A DNA stretch of 64,000 bases, taken from Jilunia laotingensis (GTDB lineage: Bacteria; Bacteroidota; Bacteroidia; Bacteroidales; Bacteroidaceae). The DNA is taken from NCBI RefSeq assembly GCF_014385165.1, contig NZ_JACRTF010000001.1, positions 4,092,001 through 4,156,000 on the forward strand, in the 5' to 3' direction. Below the pieces are notes generated by a model. That model ran no database searches. It was not told the origin of the DNA and was given only the letters and a program-made list of their open reading frames with translations. The position numbers were made by a program, and so were the translations under genes. This document shows positions 10,141-17,313 of this stretch, piece after piece; positions within the stretch are counted from its first letter, which is position 1, and every line of letters starts with the position of its first letter.

Positions 10141-10818
10141 CTACTCACTAATCACGCTCGCTACCACACTACCATCGAACAAATGTACCGTTCGGTGAGC
10201 AAAACTTGCATCGTGCTGTGAATGAGTCACCATAATGATAGTGGTTCCTTCTTTATTCAGCTCCGTCAGCAGGTTCATGACTTCCGCACCATTCTTTGAA
10301 TCCAGATTACCTGTAGGCTCATCGGCAAGAATCAATTTAGGATTAGTCACTACAGCACGGGCTATGGCAACACGCTGTTGCTGACCACCGGAAAGTTGTT
10401 GAGGAAAATGCTTGGCACGGTGACTGATATTCATGCGTTTCAGCATCTCTTCCACCATACAGCGACGTTCGGAAGCCTTTATGCCGAGATATGTCAACGG
10501 AAGCTCGACGTTTTCATATACGTTCAATTCATCGATCAGATTAAAACTCTGGAAAACGAATCCTAACTTGCCTTTACGTACGTTGGTGCGTTCTTTTTCT
10601 TTCAGTCCGGCTACTTCCTCACCCATTAACTTATATGAACCTTCCGTCGGATTGTCCAATAATCCCAGAATATTTAATAATGTGGATTTTCCACAGCCTG
10701 AAGGTCCCATGATGGCTACAAACTCACCTTCTTTCACATCTAGGTTCACATGATTCAAAGCTACCGTCTCTACTTCTGAAGTACGAAATACTTTACTAAT
10801 GTCATTAATCTGTATCAT
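10141..10818 (-). CDS. ABC transporter ATP-binding protein, LolD/MacB type
   Basis: This is a 225-residue ATPase with all key motifs: Walker [10 protein letters not shown] (residues 38-46), signature [14 protein letters not shown], Walker [13 protein letters not shown], and the switch histidine in MVTHSQHD. Its size and motifs place it in the LolD/MacB/FtsE group, which pairs with FtsX permeases. It powers the two downstream permeases. It is preceded by a 236-base leader from a sigma-54 promoter (11066-11082) that contains the relic of another permease tail, so it is probably the first intact gene of the operon. Confidence 0.93.
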   Translation of the reverse strand: MIQINDISKVFRTSEVETVALNHVNLDVKEGEFVAIMGPSGCGKSTLLNILGLLDNPTEGSYKLMGEEVAGLKEKERTNVRKGKLGFVFQSFNLIDELNVYENVELPLTYLGIKASERRCMVEEMLKRMNISHRAKHFPQQLSGGQQQRVAIARAVVTNPKLILADEPTGNLDSKNGAEVMNLLTELNKEGTTIIMVTHSQHDASFAHRTVHLFDGSVVASVISE

Positions 10819-10859
10819 AACTGTTTATTATTTATCTGTTCTTGTTTTATTCTTTGTCT

Positions 10860-10904
10860 TTATTTACACTTAATGCTGTTCACCGGATTTTCATTCGCGG
10901 TAAT
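10860..10904 (-). pseudogene. Relic of the C-terminus of an FtsX-type permease
   Basis: On the minus strand the 45 bases read ITANENPVNSIKCK and then TAA. This is the same tail as the two intact permeases (INENPVNSIKSE and ANENPVKSIKSE). Just upstream the frame breaks with a stop (TGA at 10914-10916), and nothing else of a permease is recognisable before the promoter at 11066. It therefore looks like the scar of a deleted third permease that stood first in the operon. Confidence 0.75.
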
Positions 10905-11065
10905 TGATCTTTCTCATTCGATTTCAATAAGTCTCTTAATAGATAGCTTGATCCATGCAAGTTTGTATCATTGGAGAAGAAACGTTTCACAACGTCTCTT
11001 CCCATCTGGCCATTGCATGAAGCCAGTTTATCTTTAAGAAATCATATTCAATTATCATCTCCCAA

Positions 11066-11082
11066 TGCAGATACTGTGCCAG
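11066..11082 (-). promoter_or_regulatory. Sigma-54 (RpoN) -24/-12 promoter of the ABC exporter operon
   Basis: On the minus strand the 17 bases read CTGGCACAGTATCTGCA. They match the sigma-54 consensus YTGGCACGrNNNTTGCW, with GG and GC exactly 10 bases apart. Transcription would start near 11055 and run left to the ATPase at 10818. Two copies of the regulator palindrome lie about 80-120 bases upstream, the normal place for a bacterial enhancer-binding protein. Confidence 0.82.
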
Positions 11083-11136
11083 AACAAGTAACCTATTAAA
11101 GTACAGTAGCATAGCCAGACAAAGAGTCCAAACAAG

Positions 11137-11153
11137 TGTCTAATAATTAGACA
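11137..11153. promoter_or_regulatory. Operator copy 1 of the NtrC-type regulator
   Basis: A perfect 17-bp palindrome, TGTCTAATAATTAGACA. The same sequence recurs at 11159-11175 and at 12755-12771, just ahead of the response-regulator gene. Its centre is 22 bp, two helical turns, from copy 2, so both dimers would face the same side of the DNA. It serves as the upstream activating site of the sigma-54 promoter at 11066 and may also act on the divergent gene at 11272. Confidence 0.78.
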
Positions 11154-11158
11154 CCGTA

Positions 11159-11175
11159 CGTCTAATTATTAGACA
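11159..11175. promoter_or_regulatory. Operator copy 2 of the NtrC-type regulator
   Basis: CGTCTAATTATTAGACA differs from the perfect palindrome only in its first base and by the central T. It lies in phase with copy 1, between the divergent exporter operon and the phosphoesterase gene. Confidence 0.76.
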
Positions 11176-11221
11176 ATATTTCCTTGATATTGTCCCATAA
11201 CTCTGAATCGACTCCCATCAC

Positions 11222-11252
11222 ATTGCTTCCAAAGGGCAAAACTGTATCTTTG
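11222..11252 (+). promoter_or_regulatory. Bacteroides housekeeping promoter of the phosphoesterase gene
   Basis: The elements are ATTG (-33, 11222-11225), a 19-base spacer and TATCTTTG (-7, 11245-11252), a complete match to the -7 consensus. Transcription would start near 11259, giving a leader of about 13 bases before the ATG at 11272. Confidence 0.65.
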
Positions 11253-11271
11253 CAACGAGTTTTCAACTAAT

Positions 11272-12090
11272 ATGATTAGAATGATGAAGAATAAAACAAT
11301 GTATGCTTTACTAATAAGTTTGTTCCTTTTGTCGGGATGCGACATGATAGATTATCACCCGTATGATGTCCGGATAAAGGGAGAAACAGATGTCAATGCT
11401 CATAATATTGAAAGAATAGAAGCCAATTGCAAAGGTAAAACGACATTGCGCTTTGCAGTAATGGGTGATTCCCAACGATTTTATGATGAAACGGAAGATT
11501 TCGTGAAAACGATCAATAAACGCAATGATATAGACTTCGTTATCAATGGCGGTGATGTGAGTGATTTCGGAGTTACAAACGAATTTTTATGGCAAAGAGA
11601 TATTATGAGCAAACTGAATGTTCCGTATGTTGTCATTATCGGAAACCATGATTGCATCGGCACGGGAGAAGAAACATACAAAGCGGTATTCGGAAACACT
11701 AATTTCGCCTTTATCGCAGGCGATGTGAAATTTATCTGCCTCAATACAAATGCCATGGAATACGACTATTCCGAACCCATACCGAACTTTAGTTTCATGG
11801 AGTCACAATTTGAAGAGCATAAAGGGGAATTCACGAAAACAGTAATCAGCATGCATGTCAGTCCGGTATCGGATGTTTTCAACAGGAATGTGTCGAGAGT
11901 ATTCCACCATTATGTCACCCAATATCCCGGACTGCAATTCTGTACCGTAGCCCACGACCACAATGTTACCGTCCGCGATCTTTTCGAAGACGGCATCATT
12001 TACTATGGAAGTACTTGCATGAAAGATCGCTGTTACCTATTATTTACTATTAAACCTGAAGGATATGATTATGAAGTGGTCTACTATTAA
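11272..12090 (+). CDS. Calcineurin-like metallophosphoesterase lipoprotein
   Basis: This is a 272-residue protein with a lipoprotein signal ending LLSGC (lipidated Cys23). A metallophosphoesterase core follows: FAVMGDSQ (first metal Asp), VINGGDVSDFG (GD motif), VVIGNHD (GNHD motif), ISMHVSP and FCTVAHDHNV (metal histidines). It would act in the periplasm or at the outer membrane on an unknown phosphoester. The start is the first of several close ATGs (another at 11284). The gene is divergent from the ABC exporter, shares the two regulator palindromes in the intervening DNA, and overlaps the next gene by about 20 bases. The gene pair plus the two-component system may form one stress-response unit; that is inference. 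Confidence 0.86.
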   Translation: MIRMMKNKTMYALLISLFLLSGCDMIDYHPYDVRIKGETDVNAHNIERIEANCKGKTTLRFAVMGDSQRFYDETEDFVKTINKRNDIDFVINGGDVSDFGVTNEFLWQRDIMSKLNVPYVVIIGNHDCIGTGEETYKAVFGNTNFAFIAGDVKFICLNTNAMEYDYSEPIPNFSFMESQFEEHKGEFTKTVISMHVSPVSDVFNRNVSRVFHHYVTQYPGLQFCTVAHDHNVTVRDLFEDGIIYYGSTCMKDRCYLLFTIKPEGYDYEVVYY

Positions 12091-12730
12091 ATACATACTT
12101 GCCGGAATGTTATTTATACTGTGTGGGCAGGAGATTGCGGCACAGGACAGCATTTGCAGCCATCCCACAAAATATGATAAGCGCGTTCATCGTTATCGCT
12201 GCCATTGGGAGAAGTTAATCCCGACTCATACAAAAATCCAATTCGCAGGCAACATGGGGCTTCTCTCTTTCGGTACAGGATGGGATTATGGCAAAAAGAA
12301 TCAGTGGGAAACGGACATCTTCTTGGGCTTTATACCCAAATATCAGTCAAAGCGCACTAAAATTACAATGACTCTAAAACAAAATTATATGCCGTGGAGC
12401 CTTGAACTGGGAAAAGGTTTCTCCACGGAACCCCTCTCCTGCGGACTTTATTTCAATACCGTTTTCGGCGACCAATTCTGGGTACACGAACCAGATCGCT
12501 ATCCCAAAGGATATTACGGCTTCTCCAGCAGGATACGTTCACATATCTTTCTCGGACAACGGCTCACCTATGACATCGACCCTCAAAGACGATACACAGC
12601 AAAGTCCATAACCGTATTCTATGAATTGAGTACATGTGACTTTCACCTAATCAGTGCTGTTACCAACCGCTATCTTCGTCCCAAAGATTATCTCAGTTTA
12701 TCCTTCGGGATAAAATTGCAATTATTATAA
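12071..12730 (+). CDS. Uncharacterised exported, probably outer-membrane beta-barrel protein
   Basis: This protein of about 219 residues has a signal peptide (MKWSTIKYILAGMLFILCG, cleavage after AAQ). The mature part is rich in aromatic residues and short alternating stretches (IQFAGNMGLLSFGTGWDYG, WETDIFLGFIPKY, LSFGIKLQLL at the end), which suggests a small barrel. I do not recognise the family. The ATG at 12071 is preferred to 12065 because it places the lysine at position 2, as in typical signal peptides; either overlaps the stop of the preceding lipoprotein gene, implying coupled translation. It sits between two sets of regulator palindromes and is probably in the same regulon. Confidence 0.7.
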   Translation: MKWSTIKYILAGMLFILCGQEIAAQDSICSHPTKYDKRVHRYRCHWEKLIPTHTKIQFAGNMGLLSFGTGWDYGKKNQWETDIFLGFIPKYQSKRTKITMTLKQNYMPWSLELGKGFSTEPLSCGLYFNTVFGDQFWVHEPDRYPKGYYGFSSRIRSHIFLGQRLTYDIDPQRRYTAKSITVFYELSTCDFHLISAVTNRYLRPKDYLSLSFGIKLQLL

Positions 12731-12754
12731 TCTGCCTATACAACTATTATAAAT

Positions 12755-12771
12755 TGTCTAATTATTAGACA
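12755..12771. promoter_or_regulatory. Operator copy 3, upstream of the regulator gene
   Basis: TGTCTAATTATTAGACA is a perfect 17-bp palindrome, identical in arms to the copy at 11137. It ends 28 bases before the -7 box of the regulator promoter, so the regulator probably controls its own gene. Confidence 0.76.
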
Positions 12772-12799
12772 GTCGTTAGGAGGTTCCCGATACATATTA

Positions 12800-12807
12800 T
12801 ATATTTG
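12800..12807 (+). promoter_or_regulatory. -7 box of the regulator/kinase operon promoter
   Basis: TATATTTG matches the Bacteroides -7 consensus. The -33 region is poor (TTAG at 20 bases), and the palindrome at 12755-12771 lies directly upstream of it, which fits a promoter that depends on a bound activator. An alternative in-frame TTG start for the regulator falls inside this box and was rejected. Confidence 0.6.
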
Positions 12808-12831
12808 TTCCGTTTTTACATCCGATCAAAT

Positions 12832-14163
12832 ATGAATAAACCGGGAACCATCTTAATCGTTGACGACAATAAAGGAGTATTGACAGCCGTCCAACTGCTA
12901 TTGAAGAACTATTTCAATAAAGTAATCACCTTATCCTCTCCCGTCACACTCCCAACCGTACTACGCGAAGAAACACCGGAAGTCATCTTATTGGATATGA
13001 ACTTTACCTCCGGCATTAACAATGGAAACGAAGGACTCTTCTGGCTGCATGAAATTAAGAAATTACGACCTGATTTACCGGTAGTATTATTTACAGCCTA
13101 TGCAGACATCGACCTTGCTGTGCGAGGTATTAAAGAAGGAGCAAGCGATTTTGTCGTAAAGCCGTGGGATAACCAAAAGCTAGTGGAAACGTTGCAAGCA
13201 GCAGCTTCCATAAATAAAAGCGGAAAGAAAAGAAACGCAAAAAAAGAGGATGGTGCCATGTATTGGGGAGAAAGTAACGCCATGCAACAGTTACGACAAC
13301 TTATAGAAAAGGTAGCCAGCACGGACGTAAACATTCTTATCACCGGTGAAAACGGTACAGGGAAAGAAATGCTGGCACGCGAAATACATGCCCTATCTTC
13401 GCGAAAACAAGAAGAGATAGTCGCAGTAGACATGGGTGCCATCACCGAATCTCTTTTTGAGAGTGAGCTTTTCGGCCATGTGAAAGGTTCATTTACCGAT
13501 GCACACACTGATCGTACCGGAAAGTTTGAAGCCGCCAACCACAGCACTCTCTTTTTGGACGAAATAGGGAACCTTCCTTATCACTTACAAGCCAAACTGT
13601 TGACAGCTATCCAACGCCGGAGCGTAGTGCGTGTGGGCAGCAATGAACCGGTTTCTGTTAATATCCGATTGATCTGTGCCACCAACCGTAATTTACGAGA
13701 GATGGTCAACCGCGATGAATTCCGGGAAGACCTACTTTACCGTATCAACACCATTCATGTAGAAATCCCGCCTTTACGAGAACGGAAAGAAGACATTGTA
13801 CCTTTGGCAGAACGCTTCATTGCTCGTTTTTGCAAACAATATGACAAGCCACCCGTTTCCCTCAGCCCTTCTGCCAAAGATAAACTGACGACACACCCGT
13901 GGTATGGCAACATACGTGAACTGGAACATGCCATTGAGAAAGCAGTTATCATCAGTGATGGTGCCATCATTTCAGGGGAGTCATTTCAACTTCCCCGCCG
14001 CTCCGATATGCCCGAAGCCGCTGCATCCACTCTGGAAGAGATGGAAATGAAAATGATACAGAAAGCATTGGAGAAATGTGGTGGCAACCTGTCGGCCGTG
14101 GCAAACCAGTTAGGCATCACCCGGCAAACACTTTATAACAAGATGAAGAAATTCGGCTTATGA
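12832..14163 (+). CDS. Sigma-54-type (NtrC family) response regulator
   Basis: 443 residues from the ATG at 12832. Receiver domain (1-125): acidic pair Asp11/Asp12, phosphorylation site Asp55 in VILLDMNF and Lys110 in FVVKPW. AAA+ domain (about 145-370): Walker A GENGTGKE (172-179), Walker B TLFLDEIGN and the arginine-finger region REDLLYRIN. C-terminal Fis-type helix-turn-helix (about 400-443): NLSAVANQLGITRQTLYNKMKKFGL. The loop that contacts sigma-54, usually GAFTGA, reads GSFTDA (219-224); the Asp form is common in this phylum. It probably binds the three palindromes described here and activates the exporter operon. The kinase gene overlaps its stop codon (ATGA), so they form one unit. 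Confidence 0.93.
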   Translation: MNKPGTILIVDDNKGVLTAVQLLLKNYFNKVITLSSPVTLPTVLREETPEVILLDMNFTSGINNGNEGLFWLHEIKKLRPDLPVVLFTAYADIDLAVRGIKEGASDFVVKPWDNQKLVETLQAAASINKSGKKRNAKKEDGAMYWGESNAMQQLRQLIEKVASTDVNILITGENGTGKEMLAREIHALSSRKQEEIVAVDMGAITESLFESELFGHVKGSFTDAHTDRTGKFEAANHSTLFLDEIGNLPYHLQAKLLTAIQRRSVVRVGSNEPVSVNIRLICATNRNLREMVNRDEFREDLLYRINTIHVEIPPLRERKEDIVPLAERFIARFCKQYDKPPVSLSPSAKDKLTTHPWYGNIRELEHAIEKAVIISDGAIISGESFQLPRRSDMPEAAASTLEEMEMKMIQKALEKCGGNLSAVANQLGITRQTLYNKMKKFGL

Positions 14164-15473
14164 ACATAAAACATCATCTTTTAATAGACTATTATTGGTT
14201 CCGGGTGCTGATAAGTCTATGCTTATGCGTCACAACTGTCATGCTCGCTGTCAAAGGCATTTATATCGGGATGGGATTAAGTCTTTGGTTATTGATACTT
14301 AGTTTCTGGTGGCAATTAAAGCTTTATCGCAAGCATACGCGACAAGTTCTCTTTATGATAGCCGCCCTTGAAAATAATGATAATGCTTTCCGGTTTCCGG
14401 AAGACTTGGGTACCACGGAAAACCGGCTTATCAATCGCGCACTAAACCGGGTCAGCCATATATTATATAATGTGAAAGCCGAAACTGCCCAACAAGAAAA
14501 ATATTACGAATTAATACTCGACTGCATCAATACCGGTGTACTGGTGCTGAACGACAATGGGGCTGTTTACCAGAAAAACAATGAAGCCTTAAGGCTTCTC
14601 GGACTGGATGTTTTCACTCATATACAGCAATTGAGCCGAATCGATAAAAGATTGATGGAAACGTTTTCATCTTGCCGGGCAGATGATAAATTGCAAATCA
14701 CTTTCACCAATGAGAGAGAAACGGTTCACTTGTCTGTCCGTGTATCGGACATCACCATTCGAAAGGAACATCTTCGCATTCTCGCTCTTAATGATATCAA
14801 TACGGAACTCGATGAAAAAGAAATCGATTCATGGATACGTTTGATCCGTGTGTTAACACATGAGATTATGAATTCGGTGACCCCTATTACATCACTCAGC
14901 GATACGCTTCTTTCTTTGGCAAAAACGACAGACAGTGAAATACGGAGCGGACTACAGACCATCAGCGCTACAGGCAAAGGTTTACTCTCATTCGTCGAAT
15001 CTTACAGGCGTTTCACACGAATACCCACACCGGAACCTTCGCTCTTCTATGTAAAAGCCTTTATCGACCGTATGACAGAACTTGCCCGGCATCAAAACCC
15101 TGCTGGGAATATATCTTTCCACAGTGAAATAACACCTGCCGATCTTATCCTTTATGCAGACGAGAATCTAATTTCACAAGTAGTAATCAACTTATTGAAG
15201 AACGCAACACAGGCTATAGGAGAACAAACAGACGGGCAGGTATTTCTTCGTGCCTGGTGCAATGAAGATGAAGAAATAATGATCGAAGTCAAAAATAACG
15301 GACCAACCATTTCCCCCGAAATAGCAGAACATATTTTTATCCCATTCTTTACAACCAAAGAGGGAGGAAGTGGCATTGGACTAAGTATCTCCAGACAAAT
15401 CATGAGATTGTCCGGTGGAAGCATTACCCTATTACCCGGAAAGGAAACTTCATTTATCCTAAGATTTAAATAA
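14160..15473 (+). CDS. Membrane histidine kinase, NtrB-like, partner of the regulator
   Basis: 437 residues. Two membrane helices (about 13-33 and 36-55) have almost no periplasmic loop, so the signal is probably sensed in the membrane or cytoplasm. A PAS-like region follows (about 115-215). The phospho-acceptor is His234 in RVLTHEIMNSVTPI. The ATPase domain has the N box NLLKNATQAI, a degenerate G1 (IEVKNNGP, with Asn for the usual Asp) and G2 GGSGIGLSISRQI. It is translated by ATGA overlap with the regulator. Together they sense an unknown envelope condition and control the exporter; the role is inferred from the shared palindromes. Confidence 0.92.
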   Translation: MNIKHHLLIDYYWFRVLISLCLCVTTVMLAVKGIYIGMGLSLWLLILSFWWQLKLYRKHTRQVLFMIAALENNDNAFRFPEDLGTTENRLINRALNRVSHILYNVKAETAQQEKYYELILDCINTGVLVLNDNGAVYQKNNEALRLLGLDVFTHIQQLSRIDKRLMETFSSCRADDKLQITFTNERETVHLSVRVSDITIRKEHLRILALNDINTELDEKEIDSWIRLIRVLTHEIMNSVTPITSLSDTLLSLAKTTDSEIRSGLQTISATGKGLLSFVESYRRFTRIPTPEPSLFYVKAFIDRMTELARHQNPAGNISFHSEITPADLILYADENLISQVVINLLKNATQAIGEQTDGQVFLRAWCNEDEEIMIEVKNNGPTISPEIAEHIFIPFFTTKEGGSGIGLSISRQIMRLSGGSITLLPGKETSFILRFK

Positions 15474-15630
15474 ACGTTAGTCTTGAATGCTAAATAACAT
15501 TTTTAAACTATTTAACCACCTTTACAGGCATAAATTACATCCAAACATAAATTCCATTTGTTATTAAAAATACGTAACTTCGCGGAGTGAAACGATAAAG
15601 ACATTTTTATAACCCATATAATTATAGCCC

Positions 15631-17082
15631 ATGTTATTCACAGCAGAAAACATCCTCCTTGTAGGTTCGATTTTACTTTTTATCAGTATCGTTGTCGGCA
15701 AAACCGGTTATCGCTTCGGTGTACCTGCCTTATTATTATTTCTTGTTGTAGGTATGATTTTCGGAAGCGATGGTCTAGGATTCCAATTCCACAGTGCTAA
15801 AACAGCACAATTCATTGGTATGGTAGCACTTAGCGTTATCCTTTTCTCCGGTGGAATGGACACGAAGTTTACCGAAATCCGTCCTATTCTTACACCGGGA
15901 ATAGTATTATCGACAGTAGGCGTATTATTGACAGCATTGTTCACTGGATTATTCATCTGGTGGCTTTCCGGGATGAGTTGGACAAACGTTTACTTTCCAA
16001 TAACCGTATCACTCTTGCTTGCCTCCACTATGTCATCTACCGACTCGGCTTCGGTCTTCGCCATCTTGCGGTCACAAAAAATGAACCTGAAATACAACCT
16101 TCGCCCCATGCTCGAACTGGAAAGCGGTAGTAATGATCCGATGGCATACATGCTTACTATTGTTCTCATACAATTCATCCAATCTTCCGGCATGGAAACA
16201 GGAACCATATTAGGTTCATTTATCGTACAGTTCTTGGTAGGTGCCGCTGCCGGATATATATTAGGTAAACTTGCCATACTGATACTCAATAAGATTAATG
16301 TCGATAATCAATCGCTTTACCCTATTCTGTTATTATCATTCGTATTCTTCACTTTCGCCATCACTGACCGTTTACATGGCAATGGTTATCTAGCTGTATA
16401 TATTGCCGGAATCATGGTAGGCAATAACAAAATCATGTATCGCAAAGAGATCGCCACATTCATGGATGGATTGACCTGGCTGTTCCAAATCATCATGTTC
16501 CTAATGCTCGGTTTGCTTGTAAATCCGCATGAGATGCTCGAAGTAGCTTGTGTAGCCACACTCATTGGTGTATTCATGATTGTAATCGGACGTCCGCTCA
16601 GTGTATTCCTTTGTTTGCTCCCCTTCCGGAAAATAACTTTCAAGTCTCGATTGTTTGTATCTTGGGTGGGACTCCGCGGTGCTGTTCCGATCATCTTCGC
16701 GACCTATCCCGTAGTGGCTAATGTGGAAGGTTCGAATGCTATATTCAATATCGTATTCTTCATCACCATCGTTTCATTGATCGTGCAGGGAACTACTGTA
16801 TCTTATGTGGCACGCCTTCTTAACCTTTCCACCCCACTCGAAAAAACAGGTAATGATTTTGGAGTAGAACTCCCTGAAGAAATAGATTCCGATCTGAAGG
16901 ATGTGACCGTAACACAGGAAATGATCGAAAGAGCCGATACACTAAAGGAAATGAACCTGCCAAAAGGTACTCTTGTGATGATCGTGAAACGCGGTGACGA
17001 ATACCTGATACCTAACGGAAGTCTAAAATTGCATGTAAACGACAAGTTACTTCTTATCTCTGAAAAGAGTAACAAAGAATAA
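15631..17082 (+). CDS. CPA-family potassium or sodium/proton antiporter with RCK_C domain
   Basis: This is a 483-residue membrane protein with about 12 helices (residues 1-390) of the Na+/H+ exchanger fold. STMSSTDSASVFAILRS and LELESGSNDPMAYM are the conserved ion-site and helix-break motifs of NhaP/CvrA-type antiporters. A cytoplasmic TrkA_C/RCK_C-like domain follows (about 405-483). The architecture is that of K+/H+ antiporter NhaP2 (CvrA), which exports cations and protects against osmotic or alkaline stress. The ion preference cannot be decided from sequence. The gene is monocistronic: 157 bases separate it from the kinase gene and a long hairpin follows it. Confidence 0.9.
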   Translation: MLFTAENILLVGSILLFISIVVGKTGYRFGVPALLLFLVVGMIFGSDGLGFQFHSAKTAQFIGMVALSVILFSGGMDTKFTEIRPILTPGIVLSTVGVLLTALFTGLFIWWLSGMSWTNVYFPITVSLLLASTMSSTDSASVFAILRSQKMNLKYNLRPMLELESGSNDPMAYMLTIVLIQFIQSSGMETGTILGSFIVQFLVGAAAGYILGKLAILILNKINVDNQSLYPILLLSFVFFTFAITDRLHGNGYLAVYIAGIMVGNNKIMYRKEIATFMDGLTWLFQIIMFLMLGLLVNPHEMLEVACVATLIGVFMIVIGRPLSVFLCLLPFRKITFKSRLFVSWVGLRGAVPIIFATYPVVANVEGSNAIFNIVFFITIVSLIVQGTTVSYVARLLNLSTPLEKTGNDFGVELPEEIDSDLKDVTVTQEMIERADTLKEMNLPKGTLVMIVKRGDEYLIPNGSLKLHVNDKLLLISEKSNKE

Positions 17083-17095
17083 GCTCATTATGTGT

Positions 17096-17150
17096 AAAGC
17101 TTCCTAACAATATATGTAACATACCAGTACATATATTGTTAGGAAGCTTT
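17096..17150. terminator. Long perfect hairpin after the antiporter gene
   Basis: 22-base arms at 17096-17117 and 17129-17150 are exact complements around an 11-base loop. The stem is AT-rich and no long T run follows (only CTTTATATATA), so this may be a strong 3' stabilising hairpin as well as a terminator. Confidence 0.65.
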
Positions 17151-17273
17151 ATATATAATGGGATTTTCTTTACATAGAAATCCACTGCAATCCCCGATAA
17201 ATCCCACGAATAATTCCCCCGTTAATTAACCGTAAAACTTTTCCGGAGAATCTCGTTTACGTTAATGAAATAT

Positions 17274-17281
17274 TAATTTTG
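17274..17281 (+). promoter_or_regulatory. -7 box upstream of the acyl-CoA/ACP ligase gene
   Basis: TAATTTTG matches the Bacteroides -7 consensus and lies 32 bases before the ATG. No TTTG occurs at the right distance, so only half of the promoter is visible. Confidence 0.45.
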
Positions 17282-17313
17282 CGCAGTTTTAAATTAAATG
17301 TGCAAATTACATA

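Noticed and set aside
10905..11058. Short minus-strand frame starting MIIEYDF right at the sigma-54 start site
   Set aside because: It would be almost leaderless, breaks after 23 codons and needs a frameshift to continue; treated as decayed sequence.
12805..12831. Earlier TTG start for the NtrC-type regulator adding nine residues
   Set aside because: It lies inside the -7 box of the promoter, and the ATG at 12832 begins the receiver domain in the normal way.
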